Shown: positions 49,180 to 58,548 of the stretch, in pieces | How positions within the stretch are numbered: the stretch's first letter is position 1 | How the letters are laid out: each line of letters starts with the position of its first letter | From: an uncultured SAR86 cluster bacterium | GTDB lineage: Bacteria; Pseudomonadota; Gammaproteobacteria; Magnimaribacterales; AG-339-G14 | Assembly (NCBI GenBank): GCA_902587545.1 | Contig: CACILL010000003.1 | Coordinates: forward strand, 1-64,000 | DNA: 64,000 bases | Direction of reading: 5' to 3' | Made by a program: the position numbers and the translations under genes | The notes under the pieces: model-generated | Database searches by the model: none | Seen by the model: only the letters and a program-made list of their open reading frames with translations | What the model was told of the DNA's origin: nothing

Positions 49180-49970
49180 AGAAACAGCATTGGATTTACT
49201 TTTGTTCCTAATAAAATAATTTCAAAGTGGAGATGAGGCCCAGTGACTCTTCCAGAAGAACCAACTGTTCCAATTTTAGAATTTTTAAGAACATTATCTC
49301 CTTCAGAAACAAAAGTTTCGTTTAAATGGGAATAGGTAGAGATAATACCATTACCATGGTCAATGATTATTAGGTTGCCTCTATAAAAAAATTCACCAAC
49401 AAAAATAACTTTGCCATTTTCTGGAGCGACTACTGACGTTCCAGTTTCCGCCGCTATATCTAGTCCTAAGTGGGGATTTCTAGGGGAACCATTTATAAAA
49501 CGTTTCACTCCATACTCACTGGAAATTATCCCTTTAGCAGGGAAATTGAACTTAGTATCCTGATATTTTTTTATTGATTTTACAGATATCTTTCTTCCAT
49601 AAATTTCTCTTTCGGTCTTAATTCTTGTTAGATTTTCATTAGAGATTTGGTTGAACTTATTATCTTTAATTGTAATTCTAGATTCTCTGAATTCTTTTTC
49701 AGAAAGAATTATGGTCTCTCCCATAATTGTGAATTTCATTTTTGAAGAATAAGAAATGGGGTATACAAGTCGATGACCAGCAATGTCGTTACAAATATAT
49801 TTTTTATAAGAATTGTCTAGATTTTCTTTGCTAATAAATCTATTTAGAAGGCCTCCTTTTTCAAGTGTTTCATTTGGAAATGAACAAGGAGATACCTCAG
49901 CTAATTTGAAGTTTGTACAACTAAATAAAAAAGTCAGACAAAAAAATATTAAAAAATTATTTAATTTCAT
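49176..49970 (-). CDS. M23 family peptidase (LytM-like) lipoprotein
   Basis: A 264-residue lipoprotein (lipobox LFSCTN) with a C-terminal M23 domain: HLGLDIAAETGTSVVAPENGKV (first zinc His and Asp), YSHL and GRVTGPHLHFEI (HxH) are the zinc ligands, so it should be active as an endopeptidase on peptidoglycan. It follows xseA on the minus strand with a 14-base overlap. Confidence 0.92.
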   Translation of the reverse strand: MKLNNFLIFFCLTFLFSCTNFKLAEVSPCSFPNETLEKGGLLNRFISKENLDNSYKKYICNDIAGHRLVYPISYSSKMKFTIMGETIILSEKEFRESRITIKDNKFNQISNENLTRIKTEREIYGRKISVKSIKKYQDTKFNFPAKGIISSEYGVKRFINGSPRNPHLGLDIAAETGTSVVAPENGKVIFVGEFFYRGNLIIIDHGNGIISTYSHLNETFVSEGDNVLKNSKIGTVGSSGRVTGPHLHFEIILLGTKVNPMLFL

Positions 49971-51315
49971 CTATTTTAGTTATTTCTGAAAGAATGAGAT
50001 TTCGTTCAGTTCTAGTGAGAATTTCATCTCCCTCAGTTAACTTCGTGTTATCCAAGAGCTCACCATCTTTGGTGGAAACGGTATAGCCCCTCGATAAAAC
50101 TGACAGAGGACTAAAAGCTTGTAATTTTGATGAAGAAGTATCAAAAGAATTTTTTTTGCTGAAAAGAACTTTATTAAATACATTTTTAAAAATTAATTTT
50201 TTACTCTTTAAATCTGCTTTTTGATTTGAAAGCTTTATGAGTGGATTTCTATCTCTTAAAGAAGTTCTTTTTTTAATGAGGTTTAACCTTTTAGATGAAA
50301 ACCTATCCTTTTGTAAAAAAACAATTTTATTGAAGCTTTCATCAATTTTAAAAATCTTTTGATCTAGATTAAAATTAATTTTTTTTAGAACATTGAATGC
50401 ATCACTAAAATTTTCATTTTTAGTTTCGAGATAATTTTTTATTGATATTGAGATTGATTTTTCTAGAATCTCAATTTTATCAATAATTTGTGAGTGAGCT
50501 TGGCTTGCTATTTCAGCTGCTGCTGAAGGAGTTGGAGCCCTTAAGTCAGAAACTAAATCGCAAATTGTAAAATCCGTTTCGTGACCAACCGCGCTTATTA
50601 CAGGAATTTCAAGAGCATAAATCTCTCTTGCAATATTTTCGCTATTGAAGCACCAAAGATCTTCTAGGGAGCCACCGCCTCTAGCAACTATTATTAGATC
50701 TAATTTTTCTGTTTTATTAAATTCTCGAAGCATGTTTAATGCATTTATTATTTCGTTCTCTGCTTTGTCTCCCTGCACCAAAGAAGGGGCTAAAATAAGT
50801 TTTGATAAGGGCGCTCTTCTTTCCAATATATTTCTAATATCTTGAATTACGGCGCCTGATGGCGAAGTTACTACACCGATATTCATCGGTAATTCAGGAA
50901 TTTCTTTTTTAAAAGATTCATCGAAGAGACCTTCTTTTAAAAGTTTATTTTTTAAATTTTCAAAAGCCTTTAACAAATCTCCTTCACCTGAATACTCTAA
51001 GCTTTCTGCTATAAATTGATATCTACCTTGCGCCTCAAATAAGGATAATTTTCCTTTTAGGACTATCTCGTCACCGATTTCAGGAATATTTTTAAGATAT
51101 GAGTTTTTAAATTTAAACATCACACAACTAATGGATGAATTCTCATCCTTTAAGGTGAAGTACCAATGTCCAGATTGACGATAATTGGTAAATTCAGAAA
51201 TTTCTCCTTTTACCCAAACATCATTGAATTTTTTTTCAAGAGTAAACTTAGCGTTTTTATTGAGTTGAGAGACAGAAAAAATTTCAGGAGAATTTTTTTG
51301 TTCTTTACTTAACAT
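49957..51315 (-). CDS. xseA: Exodeoxyribonuclease VII large subunit
   Basis: Single-strand exonuclease subunit. An OB-fold N-terminal domain (FSVSQLNKNAKFTLEK, WVKGEISEF), the catalytic region (IGVVTSPSGAVIQDIRNIL, RGGGSLEDLWCFN, PVISAVGHETDFTICDLVSDLRAPTPSAAAE), and a coiled-coil C-terminus with LSRGYTV. Length (452) is typical. The small subunit gene xseB is not in the window. Confidence 0.96.
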   Translation of the reverse strand: MLSKEQKNSPEIFSVSQLNKNAKFTLEKKFNDVWVKGEISEFTNYRQSGHWYFTLKDENSSISCVMFKFKNSYLKNIPEIGDEIVLKGKLSLFEAQGRYQFIAESLEYSGEGDLLKAFENLKNKLLKEGLFDESFKKEIPELPMNIGVVTSPSGAVIQDIRNILERRAPLSKLILAPSLVQGDKAENEIINALNMLREFNKTEKLDLIIVARGGGSLEDLWCFNSENIAREIYALEIPVISAVGHETDFTICDLVSDLRAPTPSAAAEIASQAHSQIIDKIEILEKSISISIKNYLETKNENFSDAFNVLKKINFNLDQKIFKIDESFNKIVFLQKDRFSSKRLNLIKKRTSLRDRNPLIKLSNQKADLKSKKLIFKNVFNKVLFSKKNSFDTSSSKLQAFSPLSVLSRGYTVSTKDGELLDNTKLTEGDEILTRTERNLILSEITKIDEIK

Positions 51316-51345
51316 TGTTACAGTATATCTATACTTCCCATAAAA

Positions 51346-52224
51346 ATGACAAATCTAAATTCAAGAACAATAGGAATATTATCAACATCTATTGGAGCCA
51401 TACTTATTGGCGTTGCTCCAATTTTAGTGAGAACAAGTGAAATCACTCCTTCTTTGACAGGATTTTATAGATTTCTCTGCGCGACGTTCATTCTGTTTGT
51501 TTATGGGATTGTAAAAAATAAATTTATCAATCTCAAGTACAAAGATATTCTGATTCTTGCAATACCAGGACTATTTTTTGGAAGTGACATTACTTTATGG
51601 CATTGGTCAATAGATCAAACATCAGTTGCTAATGCCGCTCTTTTTGTTAATACAGCTCCCATTTATGTGGCCATAATTTCTTATTTTTTATTTAAAGATA
51701 AATTAGATTTATTTTTTTATTTTGCTGGTTTTTGTTGTCTTGGAGGAGTGTTTTTAATTTTATTTGAACAAAATGAATATCAAACCTTTTCCGGAGATTT
51801 ATTATCTTTAGTCGCTGCGGTCTTTTATTCAGGATATTTAATTTCAGTTAAAAAGTTTTCGGAAACTTATGAAACTTTTCATTTAATGTTTTTTTCTGCA
51901 TTATTTGGATGCATTCCGCTTTATTTGGGAAGTCTTTTAGAGATTGGTCATGCCTTTCCTGAAACAGCCTTGGGGTGGTCAAATATTTTGTTCCAAGGCT
52001 TATTTATTCAAATTGCAGGACAAGGCTTAATTATTTATGGACTTTCTTTAATAAGAGTACAATTTTCGTCATTAATACTCTTAATCCAGCCGCTCACAGC
52101 AGCTTTTCTGGCCTTTTTACTATTTCAAGAAATGTTCTTAATCCAGCAGATTTTCGGTGCTATTATTCTTTTAATCGGGATTTATTTAGCAGGAATTTCC
52201 GATCAAAAAACTATAAAGAATTAA
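51346..52224 (+). CDS. DMT superfamily (EamA) transporter
   Basis: A 292-residue membrane protein with ten hydrophobic helices in two EamA repeats, for example LTGFYRFLCATFILF in the first and FQGLFIQIAGQGLIIYGL in the second. Substrate unknown; EamA members export amino acids or metabolites. It directly precedes the AtuA-like gene (the ATG follows the stop with no gap), so transport may serve that pathway, but this is a guess. Confidence 0.85.
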   Translation: MTNLNSRTIGILSTSIGAILIGVAPILVRTSEITPSLTGFYRFLCATFILFVYGIVKNKFINLKYKDILILAIPGLFFGSDITLWHWSIDQTSVANAALFVNTAPIYVAIISYFLFKDKLDLFFYFAGFCCLGGVFLILFEQNEYQTFSGDLLSLVAAVFYSGYLISVKKFSETYETFHLMFFSALFGCIPLYLGSLLEIGHAFPETALGWSNILFQGLFIQIAGQGLIIYGLSLIRVQFSSLILLIQPLTAAFLAFLLFQEMFLIQQIFGAIILLIGIYLAGISDQKTIKN

Positions 52225-53988
52225 ATGTCAGAAGTGATAAAGATAGCAAATTGCAGTGGATTTTATGGAGACAATCTATCCATAGCAAAAAAAATGGTTG
52301 AAGGTGGACCAATAGATGTTTTAACAGGAGATTATCTTGCTGAATTGACGATGACTATTTTGTATAACCAGAAAATGAAAAGGGGAGAAAATCTAGGATA
52401 TGTAGGAACCTTTCTGAAACAGTTTAGAGATGTAGCAAAACTCTGCAATGATCAAAAAATTAAAATTGTTTCTAACGCAGGAGGTTTGAATCCTGCTTCA
52501 ATGGCAGCTGAAGTTGAAAATATAATCAAAGAATTGAATCTTGATTTGAAGGTCGCTTACATTGATGGAGACGATTTGATGCCTAGACTAGATGAATTAA
52601 GTTCGTCTGGTGAAAAACTAAAAAATATTGATAAGAATAACGATCTTTTTTCTTATGAGAAAAAACCACTTACTGCAAACGCTTACTTAGGAGCTTGGGG
52701 TATTAAAGAGGCTTTAGATAACGGCGCTGATGTGGTCATTTGCCCGAGAGTCACGGATGCTGCTGTAGTTATAGGTCCTGCAGCATGGAAATTTAATTGG
52801 TCAAGAAATGATTATGATCAGCTTGCCGGAGCCCTTGCAGCTGGCCATATAATCGAATGCGGTGCTCAAGCCACTGGCGGTAATTATTCTTTTTTTAAAG
52901 AAGTTCCTACTTTTAAAGATATTGGTTATCCAATAGCTGAAATAAACCATGATGGTAGCTTTATAATTACCAAACACCCAAATACCGGAGGATTGGTTTC
53001 GGTTGGTACCGTCACAGCACAGCTTCTCTATGAGATAGGTTCTCCTGCTTATGTAAATCCAGATGTTATTTCTCATTTTGATACTCTAAAAATTGAACAA
53101 GAGGCCGAAGATAGAGTATTTGTTTCTGGTTGTAGAGGAAGTAGTCCACCTAAAGATCATAAAGTTTGTATTAATCTTGCGGGAGGTTTCAGAAATGGGA
53201 CTGAGTTACTTCTTACAGGTTTAGATATTGAAGAAAAAGCTAAATTAATTACTGAAACTATTTTTGATTCGGTTGGCGGTAAAGAGCAGTTTGATAAGGT
53301 AGATATACAGTTACACAGAACTGATAAAGAAAATCCAGAAAGCAATGAACAGGCACAAGCCTTTCTAAGAATTGATGTGATGTCTCAAAATCCAGATTTA
53401 GTTGGGCGATTATTCAGCGCTAAAATAATTGAATTAGCCTTAGCAAACTTTCCTGGCTGGACAGGAAGAAGTGGAGTTGTCCCTAGCGGACCTTATATTG
53501 AGTATTGGCCAGCATTGGTTGATAGTAAATTTATAAAGGAAAAAGTGCATTTTGATGGCAAGACCATGGAAGTTATTCCAACTAGCCAACTGGACTTTGA
53601 AGAAGTTTATTACCAAAAGGAACCAGCTGAAGTAAAACAAATAACTGAAAATCCTGATACGGAAATATTTTTTGGAGATATCTTTGGCACCAGATCTGGA
53701 GATAAAGGGGGTTGCGCTAATCTTGGTGTATGGAGTAAAAATCCGGAAGCTTATGGATTTTTATTTGATTATTTAACAGTTGATAAATTGAAAGAATTGC
53801 TCCCAGATTTAAAATCTTTTGAAATTGATAGATTTGAATTGCCTAATATTTTATCTTTGAATTTTTATATTCACGGAATTTTGCAAGATGGAGTTTCTTC
53901 ATCAACAAGAATGGACGGGCAGGCAAAATCTCTAGGGGAATATTTAAGAGCTAAAAAAATTAATGTGCCTAAAATTATTTTAAAATAA
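52225..53988 (+). CDS. AtuA family (DUF1446) acyclic terpene utilisation protein
   Basis: A 587-residue protein with the AtuA layout: an N-terminal DUF1446 domain (IANCSGFYGDNLSIAKKMVEGG, TGDYLAELTMTIL, VSNAGGLNP, GADVVICPRVTDAAVVIGPAAW, GHIIECGAQATGGNY) and a C-terminal AtuA-like domain (DIFGTRSGDKGGCANLGVW). AtuA is required for citronellol/geraniol breakdown in Pseudomonas, but its exact reaction is not known. It begins a group with an enoyl-CoA hydratase and faces biotin-dependent carboxylase genes. Confidence 0.88.
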   Translation: MSEVIKIANCSGFYGDNLSIAKKMVEGGPIDVLTGDYLAELTMTILYNQKMKRGENLGYVGTFLKQFRDVAKLCNDQKIKIVSNAGGLNPASMAAEVENIIKELNLDLKVAYIDGDDLMPRLDELSSSGEKLKNIDKNNDLFSYEKKPLTANAYLGAWGIKEALDNGADVVICPRVTDAAVVIGPAAWKFNWSRNDYDQLAGALAAGHIIECGAQATGGNYSFFKEVPTFKDIGYPIAEINHDGSFIITKHPNTGGLVSVGTVTAQLLYEIGSPAYVNPDVISHFDTLKIEQEAEDRVFVSGCRGSSPPKDHKVCINLAGGFRNGTELLLTGLDIEEKAKLITETIFDSVGGKEQFDKVDIQLHRTDKENPESNEQAQAFLRIDVMSQNPDLVGRLFSAKIIELALANFPGWTGRSGVVPSGPYIEYWPALVDSKFIKEKVHFDGKTMEVIPTSQLDFEEVYYQKEPAEVKQITENPDTEIFFGDIFGTRSGDKGGCANLGVWSKNPEAYGFLFDYLTVDKLKELLPDLKSFEIDRFELPNILSLNFYIHGILQDGVSSSTRMDGQAKSLGEYLRAKKINVPKIILK

Positions 53989-53994
53989 GACGAA

Positions 53995-54786
53995 ATGACA
54001 AGTAAAAAACTTTCAATAGAAAATCTAACCTTTCAAGCAACTAAAATAGATGTTTCTAACCACATTTTAACTATTACTTTGAACAGGCCTGAAAAGAAAA
54101 ATGCACTTAACAATGTAATGATGAATGAAATAAATTATGCACTTGCGTATGCCAAACAAGAAAGAGCTATAAGAGTTGTAATTATTGCAGCGGAAGGAGA
54201 TGTTTTTTGTGCAGGAGCAGACTTAAATAGAAAACAGGAAGAATCAAACGTTCCTAGGCTGGAGGGATCAGACGATATAAGTCTCTCAATTAGGCATTTG
54301 TATAAACCTGTTATTTGTAAGATTCAAGGATCGGTTCATGCTGGTGCTCTTCTAATGGTTACAAATTGCACTCACGCAATCGCTGTTGAATCTGCAAAAT
54401 TTTCGGCTCCTGAAATTCTTCGTGGGGTTTGGCCTCATATGGTTATGGCTGGATTATTTAGAGTTATGCCTAAGAGAGTTGGATTAGATTTCTGTATGCG
54501 TGGTCAGGCAATAGATGCGAATAAAGCTCAAGAGTGGGGATTGATTAATGAATCTGTACCTCTAGAAGCTTTAGATGAAACTGTTGCTAAATTAGCAAAG
54601 GATTTAGCCAGTCTTGCTCCTGGCACAATGCAATTTGGTCTTGAAGCATATGTAAATCAAGACAATATGAATTTTGATGAAGCATTGCCTTACTTAGGAA
54701 AGAAAAGTGCTGAAACTTTTGCTGGTCCTGATGCAAAAGAGGGAATTGCTGCTTTTCTAGAGAAAAGAGAGCCCAAATGGGATTAA
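53995..54786 (+). CDS. Enoyl-CoA hydratase (AtuE/LiuC-like)
   Basis: Crotonase-fold enzyme of 263 residues. Landmarks are ITLNRPEKKNALNNVMMNEI, VFCAGADLNRK and KIQGSVHAGALLMVTNCTHAIAVESAKFSAPEILRGVWP. In Atu/Liu pathways this enzyme hydrates the 3-methylglutaconyl- or isohexenylglutaconyl-CoA made by the carboxylase. It starts 6 bases after AtuA and converges with the carboxylase alpha gene (4-base overlap). The choice of pathway is inferred from neighbours. Confidence 0.88.
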   Translation: MTSKKLSIENLTFQATKIDVSNHILTITLNRPEKKNALNNVMMNEINYALAYAKQERAIRVVIIAAEGDVFCAGADLNRKQEESNVPRLEGSDDISLSIRHLYKPVICKIQGSVHAGALLMVTNCTHAIAVESAKFSAPEILRGVWPHMVMAGLFRVMPKRVGLDFCMRGQAIDANKAQEWGLINESVPLEALDETVAKLAKDLASLAPGTMQFGLEAYVNQDNMNFDEALPYLGKKSAETFAGPDAKEGIAAFLEKREPKWD

Positions 54787-56702
54787 TCCAAGACAACTAA
54801 GGTTTGACCGTTTTCTACTTGTTCACCTTTAGAAACTAAAATATTTTTAATCTTTCCAGATGACGGAGCACTTACCTTATGTTCCATTTTCATCGCCTCT
54901 AAGATAATCAAAGTATCTCCTTTTTTAACGGAAGAACCTTTTTTAATTTGGACTTCTACTACCTTTCCTGGCATTGGTGCATTTAGACCGCCTTCAATTG
55001 TTCCTGAATCTTTAACTTCAAATTTGGGTAAAACATTAAAAAGCAAATCACCCTTGTAGGTATGAATCAATAAAAGATTATCTTCAAAAGATACCTTTGA
55101 TCTGAGTCTAGATCCCGATATTTCTACATCTATAAAATTATCTTGCCAATCATAGACGGTTGCCAATTCTGAATCAGAAAATTTAAACTTACCATCTCTT
55201 GATTTTTTATAGTTAATAACAAAATTTGTATCCTTTAAAGAAAGTTTAACTTCCTGAAAAGGTAATCTTGCATTGTTCCACCCTGAATCCATATTCGTTA
55301 AAACAGAAGCGTTTTCTCTATTCAATCCTTGAATCCATAAACTTGCTGCTTTTGCATAATTTTTTATTTCTTCTTCGGAAAGGTCTACTTCTCCACTTAG
55401 TTTTTCTTTCTCGATGAAATCAGTAGTGGTAGCACCTTTTAAAAATTTCTCAGATCTTAAAATAGCTATTAAGAATTCTCGGTTTGTTTGCATTCCACCA
55501 AAGTGACTATTTTCTAAAGCAAGAGCTAATTTTTTTGCAGCTTCTGTTCTAGTTTCTCCATAAGAAATAACTTTAGCTAACATTGGATCAAAATCAGGAG
55601 TAATGATTGACCCTGATTCAATTCCTACATCCCATCTAACGAGAGGATCATCTGTCGGTAAAAAAGAAATCATCTTTCCAGTTACTGGTAAGAAATCATT
55701 ATTTGGATCTTCGGCATACAGTCTCACCTCTATAGAACTTCCAAACCAATCTATATCGGATTGGTCATAACCTAAAGACTCACCTTCGGCTATTCTGAGC
55801 TGTTCTTTTACAAGATCAATTCCGGTAACTTCTTCAGTAACAGGATGTTCAACTTGAAGCCTAGTATTAACCTCGAGAAACCAAAATTCTTTTGTCTTCT
55901 CATCAACGAGAAATTCAACAGTGCCAGCTGATTCATACTTCAATTTGGAAGCTAACTTTATGGCAGCATCTCCCATTTTTTCTCTCATGGAATCATCAAC
56001 CATGGGCGAGGGCGACTCTTCAACTACCTTTTGATGTCTCCTTTGAATTGAACATTCTCTTTCTCCCAAATGAACCAAATTACCAAAGGAATCACCAAGG
56101 ATTTGTACTTCTATGTGTCTAGACTTTTCAATGTATCTTTCTAAAAAAACTCTCTTATCGCCAAAGCCACCCTCAGCTTCTCTCTCTGCAGAAGCAATAG
56201 ATTCTTTCAAATCCTTTGAACTTTTGACAATACGCATACCCTTACCACCACCTCCTGCGGCAGCTTTAACAAGGATAGGATAACCAATTTTGTTTGCATC
56301 TTTAGCTGAAGAACCTGAAGGTAGGGTGGGTACACCGGCTTTTTCTGCTAAAGTTTTTGCAGTAATTTTATCTCCCATTTTTTTTATGGCATTTGCAGAA
56401 GGACCTACCCACTTGATTCCTGCTTTTTTTACATTATTCGCAAAATTAGCATTTTCAGATAAAAATCCATAACCAGGGTGAATTGCATCTACATTATTTT
56501 TTTTAGCGATTTCTAAAATTTCTTTAGCATTTAAATATGAATCTGAAAGTTTAAAAGACTGATCTGCCTCTCTAACATAAGGAGTATTTTTATCAGCCTC
56601 TGTATAGATAGCTACACAGGTTATTCCCATATCGTGAGCACTTTTTATGATTCTACTTGCGATTTCTCCCCTGTTTGAAATCAACAATTTTTTAATTGTC
56701 AT
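54783..56702 (-). CDS. Acyl-CoA carboxylase biotin-containing alpha subunit
   Basis: Biotin carboxylase fused to biotin carrier (639 residues). ATP-grasp regions: VKAAAGGGGKGMRIV and GERECSIQRRHQKVVEESPSP, with EVNTRLQVEHPVTEEVTG (catalytic region). The C-terminal biotinyl lysine is K605 in EAMKMEHK. With the beta gene it carboxylates an acyl-CoA, probably 3-methylcrotonyl- or geranyl-CoA given AtuA next to it. It starts 4 bases inside the beta stop region, so the two are coupled. Confidence 0.95.
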   Translation of the reverse strand: MTIKKLLISNRGEIASRIIKSAHDMGITCVAIYTEADKNTPYVREADQSFKLSDSYLNAKEILEIAKKNNVDAIHPGYGFLSENANFANNVKKAGIKWVGPSANAIKKMGDKITAKTLAEKAGVPTLPSGSSAKDANKIGYPILVKAAAGGGGKGMRIVKSSKDLKESIASAEREAEGGFGDKRVFLERYIEKSRHIEVQILGDSFGNLVHLGERECSIQRRHQKVVEESPSPMVDDSMREKMGDAAIKLASKLKYESAGTVEFLVDEKTKEFWFLEVNTRLQVEHPVTEEVTGIDLVKEQLRIAEGESLGYDQSDIDWFGSSIEVRLYAEDPNNDFLPVTGKMISFLPTDDPLVRWDVGIESGSIITPDFDPMLAKVISYGETRTEAAKKLALALENSHFGGMQTNREFLIAILRSEKFLKGATTTDFIEKEKLSGEVDLSEEEIKNYAKAASLWIQGLNRENASVLTNMDSGWNNARLPFQEVKLSLKDTNFVINYKKSRDGKFKFSDSELATVYDWQDNFIDVEISGSRLRSKVSFEDNLLLIHTYKGDLLFNVLPKFEVKDSGTIEGGLNAPMPGKVVEVQIKKGSSVKKGDTLIILEAMKMEHKVSAPSSGKIKNILVSKGEQVENGQTLVVLD

Positions 56703-58330
56703 AACCTAAATACCCCAAATCCTTCAGACCCTTTAACTTCTTTATTATTAACAATCGATAAACACATTCCCAATACATTTCTCGTATCTCGGGGATCTAT
56801 AATTCCATCATCACTAATAACGCTTGTAGCTCTCAAAGCTTTGGAACCCTTGTCATGAGAGATTTGTTGATTTTTAACAATTTCTGCGTCAGCTTTTTCA
56901 TCAAATCTAAGACCTTTTCTTGCAGCTTGACCTCTTCTCACGATAGACATCACTCCTGCGATCACTTCTCCACCCATTACTGCAATTTTTGCAGTTGGCC
57001 AAAGAAACGTGAAAGAATTCCCAAATTCTCTTCCGGACATTGCATAAGTTCCAGCCCCATATGAATTACCTACTATCACTGTAAGATGCGGAACGTTTGA
57101 GTTTGAAACAGCATTTAACATTTGAGCTCCTTTTTTAATGGAACCATCTTGTTCATAATCTTTTCCGACCATAAATCCAGTGATATTTTGAAGAAAAACT
57201 AAAGGTAAATTTCTTTTGTTGCATAGTTGTATGAAGTGGGCTGCTTTTTGAGAAGCATCGGGAAAAAGCATACCGTTATTTCCAAGCACACCAACTGGGT
57301 ATCCGTGAATGGAAATAAAACCACAAATTATTGTCGGTCCAAAAAGTGGTTTGAATTCTTCGAACTTTGATCCATCGGAGATACGACCGATTATCTCTCT
57401 GATATCAAAAGGAGTCTTTAAACTTGGCTCGATAATTCCCAACAAGTCTTCTTGACTATATTTAGGAGGAGCTATTTCAAATCGAGGATTATTCCCTTCT
57501 TTATCCCAATTTAAATGAGACATTACTTCTCGAGCAATTCTTATTCCATCTAAATCATCCTCAGCTAAATATTCAGCTAAACCAGACTTTTCGGCATGCA
57601 TTTTTGCACCCCCAATGTCTTCTCTGGAAGAAATTTCACCAGTTGCCATTTGAACTAAAGGTGGTCCTGCAAGGGCAACATCTGCTTGGTTTTTAACAAA
57701 AATATTATAGTCCGACATCCCAGGTTGATAAGCTCCTCCAGCGGTAGCAGTTCCAAAAGCAACAGTTACAGTTGGAATATTTAGTTTTGAAAGCTCAGTT
57801 ATTTCATAAAATTGTCTACCTGATTCAGCAAAATGACCCATTCCGCCAACAGCAGCTCCGGCTCTTGGACGTAAATCACCTCCAGCAGATTCAACAAATT
57901 GAATGAAAGGAATTCGACAATCTCGTGCAATTTGCATACATCTCATCCATTTTTTTACAGAGTAAAAATGCATTGCTCCTGCAAGAACAGTAGGATCATT
58001 TGCAAAGATTACACACTCGATTCCTGAAGATACTCCAATACCAGCAAAAGCACCGCCACCTATAGGGTATTCAGATTTGTAGGCCGCTAAACCGCTAATT
58101 TCTAAAAAAGGACTATCTGGATCCAAGAAGTGGAAAACTCTTTCTCGAACTGGAAGTTTTCCCCTTGCTGCTAATCTTTTATGATGATCTGGACCACCGC
58201 CTGCTTCAGCTTCATCTAATAGTTCATTCAATTCAGAAATCATCTCTAGCATGGATGACTTGTTGTTCTCAAATTCTTCAGAATTTAAATTTAGTTTTGA
58301 TTGGAAGGGTTGAGATTCTAGTTGCTTCAT
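56699..58330 (-). CDS. Acyl-CoA carboxylase carboxyltransferase beta subunit
   Basis: Crotonase-fold carboxyltransferase of 543 residues, in the methylcrotonyl-CoA type. GGPDHHKRLAARGKLPVRERV, FIQFVESAGGDLRPRAG, GMSDYNIFVKNQADVALAGPPLV, ENITGFMVG-like QNITGFMVGKDYEQDG and AGTYAMSGREFGNSFTFLWP are its landmarks. It is first in the minus-strand operon with the alpha subunit. Distinguishing MccB/LiuB from AtuC needs active-site comparison; both fit. Confidence 0.93.
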   Translation of the reverse strand: MKQLESQPFQSKLNLNSEEFENNKSSMLEMISELNELLDEAEAGGGPDHHKRLAARGKLPVRERVFHFLDPDSPFLEISGLAAYKSEYPIGGGAFAGIGVSSGIECVIFANDPTVLAGAMHFYSVKKWMRCMQIARDCRIPFIQFVESAGGDLRPRAGAAVGGMGHFAESGRQFYEITELSKLNIPTVTVAFGTATAGGAYQPGMSDYNIFVKNQADVALAGPPLVQMATGEISSREDIGGAKMHAEKSGLAEYLAEDDLDGIRIAREVMSHLNWDKEGNNPRFEIAPPKYSQEDLLGIIEPSLKTPFDIREIIGRISDGSKFEEFKPLFGPTIICGFISIHGYPVGVLGNNGMLFPDASQKAAHFIQLCNKRNLPLVFLQNITGFMVGKDYEQDGSIKKGAQMLNAVSNSNVPHLTVIVGNSYGAGTYAMSGREFGNSFTFLWPTAKIAVMGGEVIAGVMSIVRRGQAARKGLRFDEKADAEIVKNQQISHDKGSKALRATSVISDDGIIDPRDTRNVLGMCLSIVNNKEVKGSEGFGVFRL

Positions 58331-58400
58331 TACTTCTTTATAAAGAAAAAAATATGCACTAATTTTTTCACAATGTCCATTTGATTATATTTAATTTGGG

Positions 58401-58406
58401 TATAAT
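58401..58406 (+). promoter_or_regulatory. -10 box of tRNA-Val promoter
   Basis: TATAAT ends 12 bases before the tRNA 5' end. No good -35 is at 16-18 bases; TTGATT at 58381 is 14 bases upstream. Confidence 0.45.
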
Positions 58407-58418
58407 GCTTTCTCTTTT

Positions 58419-58494
58419 GGGCGACTAACTCAATTGGTAGAGTGCCACCCTTACAAGGTGGAAGTTACAGGTTCAAGTCCTGTGTCGCCCACCA
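58419..58494 (+). tRNA. tRNA-Val (anticodon TAC)
   Basis: A 76-base tRNA: acceptor GGGCGAC / GTCGCCC, discriminator A, encoded CCA; anticodon stem CCACC/GGTGG with loop CTTACAA gives UAC (valine GUA/GUG). T-arm ACAGGTTCAAGTCCTGT. A second valine isoacceptor lies at 28528-28604. Confidence 0.96.
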
Positions 58495-58548
58495 TCAAAA
58501 ACATCATTTTTTAATTGGCATATTTATTTTGAGTGTTAAATTAACCTT

